45,844 nucleotides of DNA from Streptomyces sp. ISL-66 (GCF_018614135.1 NZ_JAGGOW010000151.1:1-45844); one strand, 5' to 3'; positions 15,797 through 24,591 are shown, counted from the first letter of the stretch. The notes: generated by a model not told the origin, from the letters alone. Made by a program: numbers and translations.

Positions 15797-17113
15797 ATGT
15801 CCACCCCCCGAGCCGCCGGAAGAGCCGCGCTCCGCCTCGGCGCCGTCGCCCTCGCCGGAACCCTGCTGGCCGCCTGCGGCTCCGGCTCCGGCTCCGACTC
15901 CGACGGGAAGTCCACCGAGGGCGCGGACGGCCACGTGACGCTCACCATCGACCTGTTCGGCGCGTTCGGCTACCAGGAGGCGGGGCTCTACGCCGAGTAC
16001 GAGCAGCTCCACCCGAACATCAAGATCAAGCAGACCGACACCGAGGACGAGCAGGACTACTGGAAGGCGCTGCAGACCCGCCTCGCCGGCGGCGGCGGGC
16101 TGGCGGACGTGCAGGGCCTCGAAGTGGGGCGCATCGCGTCGGTCACGCAGAAGCAGGCCGACAAGTTCACGGACCTGAAGGAGTACGGGGCCGGCGCACT
16201 CCAGAGCGAGTTCGCCGCCGCGAAGTGGGCGGCCGCGACGACCAAGCACGGCAAGGTGCTGGGCCTCGGCACCGACGTCGGGCCCGAGGCCATGTGCTAC
16301 CGCAGCGACCTGTTCGAGGCGGCGGGTCTGCCCACCGACCGAGCGGAACTGGCCACCAAGTGGGCGACCTGGGACGGCTATCTGGAGCTCGGCCGCCAGT
16401 ACAAGGCCAAGGCGCCGGCCGGCAGTTCCTGGCTGGACAGCGTGGGCAGCCTGAATGCCGTCATGGTCGGTCAGGCGAAGGAGCGCTACTACGACGCCTC
16501 GGGCGCGCTGATCTACGAGAACAGCCCCGCGGTGAAGTCGGCCTGGGAGGCCTCGGTCAAGGCCTCGGCGGACGGGCTCAGCGCCAAACTGGACCAGTGG
16601 TCGCCGCCGTGGAACCAGGCCTTCTCCTCCGGCTCCTTCGCCACCATGCCCTGCCCCGCCTGGATGCTCGGCTACATCAAGGGACAGGCCGGCGACGCGG
16701 GCAGGGGCAAGTGGGACGTGGCGAAGCTGCCCGGCGGGGCGGGCAACTGGGGCGGCTCGTACCTGGCGGTTCCCCGGGCCGCCCAGCACAAGAAGGAGGC
16801 GGCCGAGCTGGTCAAGTGGCTCACCGCGGCCGAGCAGCAGACCAAGCTCTTCCGCAAGCAGGGCAACTTCCCCTCCGCCGTCAAGGCCATCGGGCAGGTC
16901 TCGGACGCCAAGGACCCGTACTTCTCGGACGCGCCGATCGGGCAGATCTTCGGTGAAGCCGCCGAGAAGGCTCCCGTCCAGGTGCTGGGGGTGCACGACA
17001 AGGACATCGCCGATCAGATCAACAACGCGCTGAGCGAGGTGGAACGCAAGGGCACGCCGCCGGAAACGGCCTGGTCGAACGCCAAGAAGGCCGTCAAGAA
17101 CGCCCTGGGCTGA
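15797..17113 (+). CDS. Sugar ABC transporter solute-binding lipoprotein (CebE-like)
   Basis: A 438-residue extracellular lipoprotein that captures oligosaccharides for import. Signal peptide with lipobox LLAAC; Cys27 is the lipidated residue. A Gly/Ser/Asp-rich tether follows, then a type-1 extracellular sugar-binding domain with DLFGAFGYQEAGLYAEYEQL near the N-terminus and MPCPAWMLGY in the second half. The layout (binding protein, two permeases, GH1 enzyme, LacI regulator next door) is that of cebEFG-bglC. Linkage to beta-1,3-glucanases suggests laminari-oligosaccharides as ligand. First gene of the importer operon; AGGAGG precedes the ATG. Confidence 0.9.
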   Translation: MSTPRAAGRAALRLGAVALAGTLLAACGSGSGSDSDGKSTEGADGHVTLTIDLFGAFGYQEAGLYAEYEQLHPNIKIKQTDTEDEQDYWKALQTRLAGGGGLADVQGLEVGRIASVTQKQADKFTDLKEYGAGALQSEFAAAKWAAATTKHGKVLGLGTDVGPEAMCYRSDLFEAAGLPTDRAELATKWATWDGYLELGRQYKAKAPAGSSWLDSVGSLNAVMVGQAKERYYDASGALIYENSPAVKSAWEASVKASADGLSAKLDQWSPPWNQAFSSGSFATMPCPAWMLGYIKGQAGDAGRGKWDVAKLPGGAGNWGGSYLAVPRAAQHKKEAAELVKWLTAAEQQTKLFRKQGNFPSAVKAIGQVSDAKDPYFSDAPIGQIFGEAAEKAPVQVLGVHDKDIADQINNALSEVERKGTPPETAWSNAKKAVKNALG

Positions 17114-17118
17114 GCGGC

Positions 17119-18018
17119 GTGAGACCTGCCGCCCGGCGGGGCTTCGCCCCGTACGCCTTCGTCGCCCCGTTCTTCACCCTGTTCGCCGCCTTCGGGTTGT
17201 TCCCGCTCCTCTACACGGCGTACGTCTCCGTCTACCGCGTCGAGCTCCAGAACCCCGGGGAGATGGAGTGGCGGGGCCTGGACAACTACACCGCCCTGTT
17301 CACCGATCCGTTCTTCTGGACGGCTCTGCGCAACACCTTCACCATCGGCTTGCTCTCGACGGTGCCGCAGCTGCTGATCGCCCTGGGCCTGGCCCACGTC
17401 CTCAACTACAAGCTGCGGGCCCTGACCTTCTTCCGCACGGCCCTGCTGTTGCCCTACGCGACCTCGGTGGCCGCCGCCTCACTGATCTTCGCCCAGCTCT
17501 TCGGACGGGACTTCGGGCTCGTCAACGACCTGCTGGGGCTGGCCGGTCTCGGTCCGGTGGACTGGCAGAACGGTACGGCCGCCTCGCAGATCGCCGTGTC
17601 GTCCATCGTCGTGTGGCGCTGGACGGGCTACAACGCGCTCATCTATCTGGCGGGCATGCAGTCCATACCCGGCGAGCTGTACGAGGCGTCCGAGGTCGAC
17701 GGGGCCTCCAAGTGGCGCCAGTTCCTCCACGTCACGCTGCCCGGCCTGCGTCCCACCATCGTCTTCACCGTGGTGGTGTCCACGATCGGCGCCACTCAGC
17801 TCTTCGGCGAACCGCTGCTCTTCGAGGGGTCGATGTCGGGGGGCATCTCGCACCAATACCAGACGCTGGGCCTGTACATGTACGAGCAGGGCTGGGGCTT
17901 CTTCCACCTGGGCCGGGCGGCGGCCATCGCCTGGGTGATGTTCCTGCTGATCGTGGCGCTCGTCGGGGTCAACACCCTGCTCGTGCGCCGCCGTTCCCGC
18001 AAGGAGGCAGGCCGATGA
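17119..18018 (+). CDS. Sugar ABC transporter permease (CebF-like)
   Basis: A 299-residue inner-membrane subunit with six predicted helices, the first at YAFVAPFFTLFAAFGLFPLL. The cytoplasmic EAA loop that contacts the ATPase is EASEVDGASKWRQFLHVTLP. Start GTG 17119 is 5 bases after the binding-protein stop; GAGCGG upstream is a weak ribosome site, so translation is probably coupled. Its stop overlaps the next start (ATGA). No ATPase gene is present; in Streptomyces such importers share the distant MsiK ATPase. Confidence 0.9.
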   Translation: MRPAARRGFAPYAFVAPFFTLFAAFGLFPLLYTAYVSVYRVELQNPGEMEWRGLDNYTALFTDPFFWTALRNTFTIGLLSTVPQLLIALGLAHVLNYKLRALTFFRTALLLPYATSVAAASLIFAQLFGRDFGLVNDLLGLAGLGPVDWQNGTAASQIAVSSIVVWRWTGYNALIYLAGMQSIPGELYEASEVDGASKWRQFLHVTLPGLRPTIVFTVVVSTIGATQLFGEPLLFEGSMSGGISHQYQTLGLYMYEQGWGFFHLGRAAAIAWVMFLLIVALVGVNTLLVRRRSRKEAGR

Positions 18019-18848
18019 GCTCCACCTCCACCGCCCGGCGCGGTGGCCGGCTGACCTACGCCGTGCTGGCGCTCGCCGTGCTGGTATCGGCGTTCCCGCT
18101 GTACTGGTCCCTGGTCGCGGCGAGCCGCTCCAACGCCGACCTGGCCCGGCCGATGCCCTCGCTGTTGCCCGGTCCGCGGCTCCTGGTCAACCTCCAGGCG
18201 GTCCTGGACGAGGCCGACATCGGCAAGGCCCTCCTCAACTCCCTGATCGTGTCCGGCGCCATCACCGTGGGGACGGTGCTGTGTTCCACGCTGGCCGGCT
18301 TCGCCTTCGCCAAGCTGCGGTTCCGGGGGCGCGGCGCACTGCTCAGCGCGGTCGTCGCCTCGATGATGATCCCGCCGCAGCTGGGGGTGATCCCGCTGTT
18401 CATGCTGATCGTGGAACTGCACTGGGTGAACCAGCTCCAGGCCGTCGTCCTGCCCGGACTGGTCTCCGCCTTCGGCGTGTTCTTCATGCGGCAGTACCTG
18501 GCGCAGTCCCTGCCGGACGAGCTGATCGAGGCGGCCCGGGTCGACGGGGCCTCGTACGCCCGTGTCTTCTGGTCGATCGTGGTGCCGGTGGCCCGGCCGG
18601 CGATGGCCGTGCTCGGGCTGCTGACCTTCATGACGGCCTGGAACGACTTCTTCTGGCCGGTGGTCGCCCTGTCCTCGTCGGAGCCGACCGTGCAGGTCGC
18701 GCTGCGTCAGCTGGGCGGCGGCTACGTCCACGACCAGTCCGTGATCATGGCGGGCACCCTGCTCGGAACGCTTCCCGTGCTGCTGGTCTTCGGCCTGCTG
18801 GGCCGGCAGATCGTCGGCGGCATCATGCAGGGCGCGGTAAAGGGCTGA
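18015..18848 (+). CDS. Sugar ABC transporter permease (CebG-like)
   Basis: A 277-residue partner permease. Helices begin at LTYAVLALAVLVSAFPLYWS, and the EAA loop reads EAARVDGASYARVFWSIVVP. The ATG at 18015 overlaps the stop of the first permease by 4 bases and has AAGGAGG just upstream, which decides the start. The two permeases form the channel that receives sugar from the lipoprotein. The GH1 gene follows 40 bases later. Confidence 0.92.
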   Translation: MSSTSTARRGGRLTYAVLALAVLVSAFPLYWSLVAASRSNADLARPMPSLLPGPRLLVNLQAVLDEADIGKALLNSLIVSGAITVGTVLCSTLAGFAFAKLRFRGRGALLSAVVASMMIPPQLGVIPLFMLIVELHWVNQLQAVVLPGLVSAFGVFFMRQYLAQSLPDELIEAARVDGASYARVFWSIVVPVARPAMAVLGLLTFMTAWNDFFWPVVALSSSEPTVQVALRQLGGGYVHDQSVIMAGTLLGTLPVLLVFGLLGRQIVGGIMQGAVKG

Positions 18849-18888
18849 GCCCGCGTCCTCCCTCCTCACCTCTCCCAGGAGTCCTTCC

Positions 18889-20307
18889 ATGACCACTGTC
18901 GACGCGTCCCCCGCCACGGGGGCGACGCTCCGCTTTCCCCCCGGGTTCCGGTGGGGCACCGCGACGGCCGCGTACCAGATCGAGGGCGCGGTCGCGCTCG
19001 ACGGGCGTACGCCCTCGATCTGGGACACCTTCAGCCGTACCCCCGGCAAGGTGCTGGGCGGCGACACCGGGGACACCGCCGCCGACCACTACCACCGGAT
19101 GGCCGAGGACGTGGCCCTGATGAAGCGGCTCGGCGTGAGCGACTACCGCTTCTCGGTGGCCTGGCCCAGGGTGCAGCCGACGGGTCGCGGGCCCGTCGTA
19201 CAGCGCGGGCTGGACTTCTACCGGCGGCTGGTGGACGCGCTGCTGGAGGCGGGGATCCGGCCGGTGGCCACGCTCTACCACTGGGACCTGCCGCAGGAGC
19301 TGGAGGACCGCGGCGGCTGGCCGCACCGCGATACGGCCGAGCGGTTCGCCGAGTACGCGGGGCACATCGCGGGGGCGCTCGGGGACCGGGTGGCGAGCTG
19401 GACCACCTTCAACGAGCCGTGGTGCGCCGCCTTCCTCGGCTACGCCTCCGGGGTGCACGCCCCGGGCCGCACCGAGCCGGAGGCCGCGTTGCGGGCCGCG
19501 CATCACTTCAATCTGGCCCACGGGCTGGGCGTACGGGCGCTGCGCGCGGCCCTGCCCGGGCCGGCGGAGGTGTCGCTGACGCTCAACCTGCACGCGGTGC
19601 GGCCTCTGACGGATTCGGCCGCCGATGTGGACGCCGCGCGGCGGATCGACGCGGTGGGCAACCGGATCTTCCTCGATCCGGTCTTCCGCGGGCGGCTTCC
19701 GCGCGATCTCGTCCGGGACACCGCCGCGCTCACGGACTGGTCGTTCGTCCGGGACGGGGACCTCGCGGCGGCCTGCGAGCCGATCGACTGGCTGGGCCTG
19801 AACTACTACTCCCCCACGGTGGTCGCCGCCGCCGCCCCGGTCTCCCCCGGCACCGAGCCGTCGCCGTGGCCGGGTGCGGAGGGGCGCGTGCGCTTCCTGC
19901 CCGCGCCCGGTCCCCGTACGGCGATGGACTGGCCGGTGGACGCGAGCGGACTGTACGAGCTGCTGACGCGGCTGCGCGACGAGCTGCCCGGTGTGCCGCT
20001 GCTGATCACGGAGAACGGTGCGGCCTACGCGGACCATGTCGATCCGCAGGGCGGGGGCGCGGTGCACGACCCGGAGCGGATCGCGTACCTGCGGGGACAC
20101 CTGGCGTCCGTGCACCGGGCGATCGAGGACGGGGCGGACGTGCGCGGTTATTTCGTGTGGTCACTGCTGGACAATTTCGAGTGGGCGTACGGCTACAGCA
20201 AGCGGTTCGGCATCGTCCACGTGGATTTCACCACGCAGCGGCGTACGCCGAAGGACAGCGCGCGCTGGTACGCGGAGGTCATCGCCCGCGGCGGGCTCGA
20301 ACCGTGA
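18889..20307 (+). CDS. GH1 beta-glucosidase, cytoplasmic (BglC-like)
   Basis: A 472-residue enzyme without a signal peptide, so it acts on imported oligosaccharides. The N-terminal GH1 signature region is FRWGTATAAYQIEGAV. The acid/base is Glu176 in TTFNEP and the nucleophile is Glu375 in LITENG; both lie at family-typical spacing. The terminal motif WSLLDNFEWAYGYSKRFGI forms the aglycone side. Start ATG 18889 follows CCCAGGAG. It closes the importer operon and supplies the last step to glucose. Its stop lies only 3 bases from the stop of the convergent DUF4097 gene, with no terminator between. Confidence 0.93.
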   Translation: MTTVDASPATGATLRFPPGFRWGTATAAYQIEGAVALDGRTPSIWDTFSRTPGKVLGGDTGDTAADHYHRMAEDVALMKRLGVSDYRFSVAWPRVQPTGRGPVVQRGLDFYRRLVDALLEAGIRPVATLYHWDLPQELEDRGGWPHRDTAERFAEYAGHIAGALGDRVASWTTFNEPWCAAFLGYASGVHAPGRTEPEAALRAAHHFNLAHGLGVRALRAALPGPAEVSLTLNLHAVRPLTDSAADVDAARRIDAVGNRIFLDPVFRGRLPRDLVRDTAALTDWSFVRDGDLAAACEPIDWLGLNYYSPTVVAAAAPVSPGTEPSPWPGAEGRVRFLPAPGPRTAMDWPVDASGLYELLTRLRDELPGVPLLITENGAAYADHVDPQGGGAVHDPERIAYLRGHLASVHRAIEDGADVRGYFVWSLLDNFEWAYGYSKRFGIVHVDFTTQRRTPKDSARWYAEVIARGGLEP

Positions 20308-20310
20308 GGC

Positions 20311-21174
20311 TCAGCCCAGCAGGTCGAGGTACCGGGCGTCGACGCGGCCGGAGCCGACGGTGAGGTCCAGGGTGCGCGGGGAGGCCGGTTCGGCCAGGCC
20401 CGGTCCGAGGTCGATGCGGCCCGAGCCGGTCTGCTGGGCGACCCGGAAGGTGGTGGCGTCGGGGACGGTGAGAGCCAGCCGGCCGCTTCCGATGTCGGCG
20501 GTCACCTTCTGCGGTGGGGCGACGAAGTCGACGGTGGCCAGGCCGGAGCCGATGACGAGCGCGATCTCGGGCGCGGTGAGTGCCGTGGCGACCACCCTGC
20601 CGGAACCCGCGCGGGCTCGGACCGCGCCGCGCAGCCCGGTGAGCTGGACCTGGCCGGAGTCGACCCGTGCGTCGACTGGTCCGCCGAGGCCGCCGATGTC
20701 GATGCGGCCGGAGGTCGCCGTGACCGTGACGGGGAGGTTTGCGGGGACGCCGATGCCGAGTTGGACGGAGCAGGAGAGTCCGCCGGTCAGCCAGGAGTCC
20801 TCGTCGGGGCAGCGGGGGGTCAGGGTGAGGGTGCCGTCTTGCCAGCTCTCCTCGATGACGGGCTTCTCGTGTGACCAGGCGACCTCGGCGCGGTAGCCGA
20901 CCTGTTGGTCCCCGCGCGGGCGGACCGTGATGTTCGCGCCGCCGCCGCCCGCGATGCGCAGGGCGCTCACCGGGTGCCCCGCGCTGCCGCCGTGCAGGGT
21001 GGCGGTGCGGGTGGCACCGTAGGCCCCGGCCTGCCAGGCGGCGGGGAGGACGACGAAGACCGCGCCGAGCAGGGCGGCGAGGATCCAGGGAAGGCGGCGC
21101 TTGGGGCGTGGTGGCGGCGCGGCCCCGGCCGGGGTGGCGGTCTGGGTCGCGGTGGGAGCCGCCGCCGGGGTCAC
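20311..21174 (-). CDS. Membrane-anchored DUF4097 beta-repeat protein
   Basis: A 287-residue protein with a Pro/Ala-rich cytoplasmic head, one transmembrane helix (about 32-52, PWILAALLGAVFVVLPAAWQ) and an extracytoplasmic domain of repeating strand units such as SGRIDIGGLGG, SGQVQLTGLRG, SGRVVATAL, SGLATVDFV, SGRLALTVP, SGRIDLGPG and SGRVDARYL. This is the DUF4097 (adhesin-like beta-solenoid) pattern. The GTG start overlaps the stop of the NarL-type regulator by 4 bases (GTGA), so it is the third gene of that operon. A role in envelope monitoring or stress is inferred from the operon only. Confidence 0.82.
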   Translation of the reverse strand: MTPAAAPTATQTATPAGAAPPPRPKRRLPWILAALLGAVFVVLPAAWQAGAYGATRTATLHGGSAGHPVSALRIAGGGGANITVRPRGDQQVGYRAEVAWSHEKPVIEESWQDGTLTLTPRCPDEDSWLTGGLSCSVQLGIGVPANLPVTVTATSGRIDIGGLGGPVDARVDSGQVQLTGLRGAVRARAGSGRVVATALTAPEIALVIGSGLATVDFVAPPQKVTADIGSGRLALTVPDATTFRVAQQTGSGRIDLGPGLAEPASPRTLDLTVGSGRVDARYLDLLG

Positions 21175-21827
21175 GGGGTGCCGTCCAGGAAGCGCAGGAC
21201 CGCGAGGACCCGGCGGTGGTCGCCGTCGGCGACGGGCAGGTCGAGCTTGGCGAAGATGTTGTTGATGTGCTTGGCGACGGCGCTCTCGCTCACGACGAGT
21301 TCGGCGGCGATGCCGGCGTTGGAGCGGCCTTCCGCCATCAGCGCCAGTACCTCGCGTTCGCGCGGGGTGAGGCGTTCGAGGGGGTCGGGGCCGCCGCGGC
21401 GGCGCAGCAGGAGCTGGGCGACGACCTGAGGGTCGAGCGCGGTGCCGCCGCCCGCGACGCGCCGCAGGGCGTCGATGAACTCCTCGACGTCGGCGACGCG
21501 TTGTTTGAGGAGGTAGCCGATGCCCGCGCCGCTCTGGGTGGCGAGCAGGTCGGCGGCATAGCGCTCCTCCACGTACTGGGAGAGGAGCAGGACGGCGGTG
21601 TCGGGGCTCTGCTGCCGGATCATGAGGGCCGCGCGGACGCCTTCGTCGGTGAAGCCGGGCGGCATCCGGACGTCGACGAGGGCGAGCTCGGGCCGGTGCT
21701 CTTCGACGGCGGCGAGCAGGGACTCGGCGTCACCGGTTTCGGCGGCCACCTCGAATCCGGCCATTTCGAGGACTTTCACCAGTCCGATGCGCAGCAGGAC
21801 GGAGTCCTCGGCGATCACAGCCCGCAC
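21171..21827 (-). CDS. NarL/LuxR-family response regulator
   Basis: A 218-residue regulator. The receiver has acidic residues AED at 6-8, phospho-acceptor Asp52 in LALVDVRMP and a Lys in GYLLKQR. A LuxR-type helix-turn-helix near the end (about 152-197) includes LTPREREVLALMAEGRSN and VAKHINNIFAKLDL. It overlaps the kinase gene by 13 bases and the DUF4097 gene by 4, giving a tight kinase-regulator-DUF4097 operon. In Firmicutes and Actinobacteria this combination often belongs to cell-envelope stress circuits. Confidence 0.92.
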   Translation of the reverse strand: MRAVIAEDSVLLRIGLVKVLEMAGFEVAAETGDAESLLAAVEEHRPELALVDVRMPPGFTDEGVRAALMIRQQSPDTAVLLLSQYVEERYAADLLATQSGAGIGYLLKQRVADVEEFIDALRRVAGGGTALDPQVVAQLLLRRRGGPDPLERLTPREREVLALMAEGRSNAGIAAELVVSESAVAKHINNIFAKLDLPVADGDHRRVLAVLRFLDGTP

Positions 21828-23062
21828 GGCAGCTCCACAGTCACGGTGGTCGGGCCCCCGACGGGGCTGTCGATCATGATGGTTCCGTCGACCGACCCTA
21901 CGCGCTTGCGCAGGCCGGTCAGGCCGGTGCCCGCGGCGGGGTCGGCGCCGCCCACTCCGTCGTCGGTGACGGTGAGCCGCAGCAGGTCGGCGGCGGTGCG
22001 GGCCACGTGGACCGAACAGCGTTTCGCGCGGGCGTGTTTGGCGACATTGGCGAGGGCTTCGGAGACGACGAAGTAGGCGACGGCTTCCACGGTGGGGCCG
22101 GGGCGGACGGCGAGGTCCACGGTGAGCTCGACGGGCAGGGGGGCGCGGGCGGCGATGCCGGACAGGGCGGCGTCGAGCCCCCGGTCCTCCAGGACGGCCG
22201 GGTGGAGGCCGCGGACGAGGCTGTTGAGCTCCTCGATGGCTTCCTTCGCCTCGCGGTGGGCCTCGTCGATGACGGCCTTGGCTTCGGGGGGCAGCCCGGG
22301 AAGGGTGGCGCGGGCTATGCCGAGGTTCATGGCGAGGGCGACCAGGCGCTGTTGGGCTCCGTCGTGGAGGTCGCGCTCGATCCGGCGGCGTTCGAGGTCA
22401 GCGGCGTCCAGGACGCCGGCCCGGCTCTCGGCGAGGTCCTCGACGCGGCGTTCCAGTTCGCGGGCCCGGTTGGGGCCCAGGAGCACGAGTGCGGCGCCGG
22501 CGTCGAGTCGGGCGAGGAGCGCGGCGAACCAGGGCGCGGCGAGGAGCAGGAGGCCGCCGAGCGTGGTGAGCAGGTCGTACTGGCGGCTCCAGTCCGAGCC
22601 GCCGGTCTCGGGCAGCGTCCAGGACCAGGCGTACACGGTGGCGCAGACGGCGCCGGCGGCCCAGGTGAGGACCAGCAGTGCGGCGCCGAGGGCGGCGAGC
22701 GGGCTGACGAGGAAGTGGTAGCCGTACTGCCGCCAGGTCGCCTCGGAGCGCAGCCGTTCGGTCAGGCCGCGGATGCTGTGCCAGGGGTGTTCGCGGGCCG
22801 CGGGCGGAATGTCGACGCCGAGGAGCGACCAGCAGCGGTTGCGCTGGAGGACGGTGAGCAGGGGTGACAGGGCGAGGACGAGGAGCAGCGGGACGGAGCT
22901 GTGTGCGGGGGTGCTGAGGAGGAAGAAGAAGCCCGCGGCGAGGGGCAGGGCGGGTGGGATCGCGGCCGCGGTGAAGGCGGTGTTGCGCCAGGCCCAGGCG
23001 GACCAGGGCGCATGTGCCGTGGTCCAGGTGAATGTACGCCGCAGCGCGCCGGAACTTGCCAT
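21815..23062 (-). CDS. Sensor histidine kinase, HisKA_3 (NarL-partner) type
   Basis: A 415-residue kinase. Four hydrophobic helices (about 26-50, 56-72, 120-148 and 165-195) leave almost no extracytoplasmic sensor, so it may sense within the membrane. The dimerisation domain has ERDLHDGAQQRL with phospho-His233. The ATPase domain includes ALANVAKHARA and DDGVGGADPAAGTGLTGLRK. I chose ATG 23062 because the membrane region starts soon after and farther upstream codons run through low-quality extension. First gene of the operon with the NarL regulator and DUF4097 protein. Confidence 0.88.
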   Translation of the reverse strand: MASSGALRRTFTWTTAHAPWSAWAWRNTAFTAAAIPPALPLAAGFFFLLSTPAHSSVPLLLVLALSPLLTVLQRNRCWSLLGVDIPPAAREHPWHSIRGLTERLRSEATWRQYGYHFLVSPLAALGAALLVLTWAAGAVCATVYAWSWTLPETGGSDWSRQYDLLTTLGGLLLLAAPWFAALLARLDAGAALVLLGPNRARELERRVEDLAESRAGVLDAADLERRRIERDLHDGAQQRLVALAMNLGIARATLPGLPPEAKAVIDEAHREAKEAIEELNSLVRGLHPAVLEDRGLDAALSGIAARAPLPVELTVDLAVRPGPTVEAVAYFVVSEALANVAKHARAKRCSVHVARTAADLLRLTVTDDGVGGADPAAGTGLTGLRKRVGSVDGTIMIDSPVGGPTTVTVELPCGL

Positions 23063-23237
23063 GCACGTACGGTAATCGCCCTGGCCAGGGCGTTGCCACC
23101 ACGCTGGTGCCCGGTCGGGGGTGTACCTGGCACCACCCCCGGTTCGGACCGTGGGGCTACTGATTCGGGCGGCCCGGCGGACGAGTCTTGTGGTGTGCCC
23201 GGCGGACGTTCCGCGGGGCGGAAGGAGACTCGCAGCC

Positions 23238-23663
23238 ATGGCCCTCGTCGCCCCGCAGGTTCGTCCCCGTCCGGCCGTCCGTACCGTTCGTCGTTCGGTC
23301 GTCCGGACCGCTCCCCGTACGGCGACGGTGCTCACCGGAGCGGGGCTGGCGCTGGTGCCGTGGATGCTGGTCCTGGCCAGGACGCTGCCGCAGAGCGCCG
23401 AGGTGTCCAACTGGGCGACCGCGTGGATAGGCCTGGACGTGCTGCTGGCGGCGGGGCTGACGGGGACGGGGCTGCTGCTGCGTCGCCGGGACGCCCGGGT
23501 GGTCCCGGTGTCGGCGGCGACGGCGGCGCTGCTCGTGATGGACGCCTGGTTCGACGTCACGACCTCGGCCGGGAGCGAGCAGGCGCTGGCGCTGCTGCTG
23601 GCGGCCGGGGTGGAGCTGCCGCTGGCCGTGCTCTGCGCGACGGTGGCGGCCCGCCGTGCGTGA
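23238..23663 (+). CDS. Small integral membrane protein of unknown function
   Basis: A 141-residue protein with an Arg/Val-rich head (about 1-28) and four predicted helices: TVLTGAGLALVPWMLVLA, TAWIGLDVLLAAGLTGTGLL, VVPVSAATAALLVMDAWFDV and ALALLLAAGVELPLAVLCAT. I do not recognise a specific family. Start ATG 23238 follows GAAGGAG. It is divergent from the HisKA_3 kinase, 175 bases away, so it could be a target of that system; this is inference. A strong hairpin follows its stop. Confidence 0.7.
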   Translation: MALVAPQVRPRPAVRTVRRSVVRTAPRTATVLTGAGLALVPWMLVLARTLPQSAEVSNWATAWIGLDVLLAAGLTGTGLLLRRRDARVVPVSAATAALLVMDAWFDVTTSAGSEQALALLLAAGVELPLAVLCATVAARRA

Positions 23664-23693
23664 GCCGGGGCCGTGCGTGAGCGGCCACGGTGG

Positions 23694-23724
23694 CGGGCCC
23701 CGCACCAGGTGGGTGCGGGGCCCG
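23694..23724. terminator. Bidirectional hairpin terminator
   Basis: CGGGCCCCGCACC (23694-23706) is exactly complementary to 23712-23724, loop AGGTG. It lies between the stop of the small membrane protein and the end of the whiE operon, and should terminate both. Confidence 0.75.
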
Positions 23725-23757
23725 AGGCCTGCCGGTCGCGCGCCGTGCCGCGTACGG

Positions 23758-24090
23758 CTATCGCGTACGGGGGCGCTCCCAGCGGTAGAACTCCTGGGCC
23801 ATGGCGTCCTTGGGGCTGCGCCAGGTCTCCGGGTCGTGCGGGCTGATGTAAGCGGTCAGCCGGTCGCTGAGCTCCCGGAATTCGGGGTGGTCGGTCACCT
23901 GGGCGATGGCCGGTCCCGGGGGGCGCTCGGACTCGATGAGGTGCATGTACACGTCGCCGAACTGGAAGAGGCTCCGGCGGCTGACTCCGACGAGGTGGGG
24001 CAGTTCGCCCGCGTCCGAGGCCGCGAAGAGCTCGGCGATGTCGGGGGCGGACTGCGGCGCCATGCGGGCGACGATGAGGGCGCGATGCAT
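23758..24090 (-). CDS. whiE-ORFVII: WhiE ORFVII: TcmI-family polyketide cyclase
   Basis: A 110-residue protein of the TcmI family of type II polyketide cyclases, small ferredoxin-fold enzymes that guide ring closure. Family marks are MHRALIVARM at the start, DIAELFAASD, LPHLVGVSRRSLFQFGDVYM and LSDRLTAYISPHDPETWRSP. The usual length is about 109 residues. It is the last gene of the minus-strand spore-pigment operon, 20 bases after the aromatase gene, in the order known for whiE of Streptomyces coelicolor. Confidence 0.92.
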   Translation of the reverse strand: MHRALIVARMAPQSAPDIAELFAASDAGELPHLVGVSRRSLFQFGDVYMHLIESERPPGPAIAQVTDHPEFRELSDRLTAYISPHDPETWRSPKDAMAQEFYRWERPRTR

Positions 24091-24110
24091 CGGGAGTGCT
24101 GCCTTTCTTC

Positions 24111-24590
24111 TCAGACGCGGGTGACGGCGGGCGTACGGCTCTCGCGTTCGCGCTGTTCGATCTTGTCCCGGATCAGTTCCAGCTGGATCTTGGAGTTCTG
24201 GTTGATGCGCGCGGTCATGCCGGCGTCGTCGATGGGTGCCTGGGGCTTCATCGCGAAGTCCTGGGTCCACACCATCCGGGTGCCTCCGGGCACCTCGAAG
24301 TACTGCCAGTGGATGTCCATGTGCTCGAACGGGCCGGTCTCGACGCGGCGGGCGCGCACGGTGCGGGTGACGGGGTCGGGGGTGCGTTCGGAGACCCAGC
24401 TCCACACCGTGCCGTTCTCGTCGGGGTGCATGGTCAGGCGGAAGCGGGTGGTGAGCCCGTCCTCCTCCAGGATCTCCAGCGAGGCGTACTCGCTGAACAG
24501 CTCCGGCCAGGCGGGGAGATCGTTGGTCATCTCCCAGACCGTGTCCATGGGCGCCTTGACGGTGATCTCGTTCTCGGTGTGTCCTGCCAT
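24111..24590 (-). CDS. whiE-ORFVI: WhiE ORFVI: polyketide aromatase/cyclase (SRPBCC fold)
   Basis: A 159-residue single-domain START/SRPBCC protein. It begins MAGHTENEITVKAPMDTVWE, has FSEYASLEIL, VWSWVSERTPDP and WQYFEVPGGTRMVWTQDFAM, and ends in the long C-terminal helix that closes the cavity. In WhiE this protein directs folding and aromatisation of the first rings. It starts 1 base after the ACP stop and is followed by the TcmI-like cyclase. The short single-domain form fits spore-pigment aromatases rather than the didomain ActVII type. Confidence 0.92.
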   Translation of the reverse strand: MAGHTENEITVKAPMDTVWEMTNDLPAWPELFSEYASLEILEEDGLTTRFRLTMHPDENGTVWSWVSERTPDPVTRTVRARRVETGPFEHMDIHWQYFEVPGGTRMVWTQDFAMKPQAPIDDAGMTARINQNSKIQLELIRDKIEQRERESRTPAVTRV

Positions 24591-24591
24591 C

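Noticed and set aside
23063..23560. N-terminal extension of the HisKA_3 kinase
   Set aside because: The upstream frame is Arg/Thr-rich without conserved sequence and would overlap the divergent gene; ATG 23062 fits the membrane topology.
23765..23778. CebR-like site CGGGGGCGCTCCCA near the end of the whiE operon
   Set aside because: Two mismatches, it lies inside the coding end of the cyclase gene, and no sugar gene is adjacent; chance in GC-rich DNA is likely.
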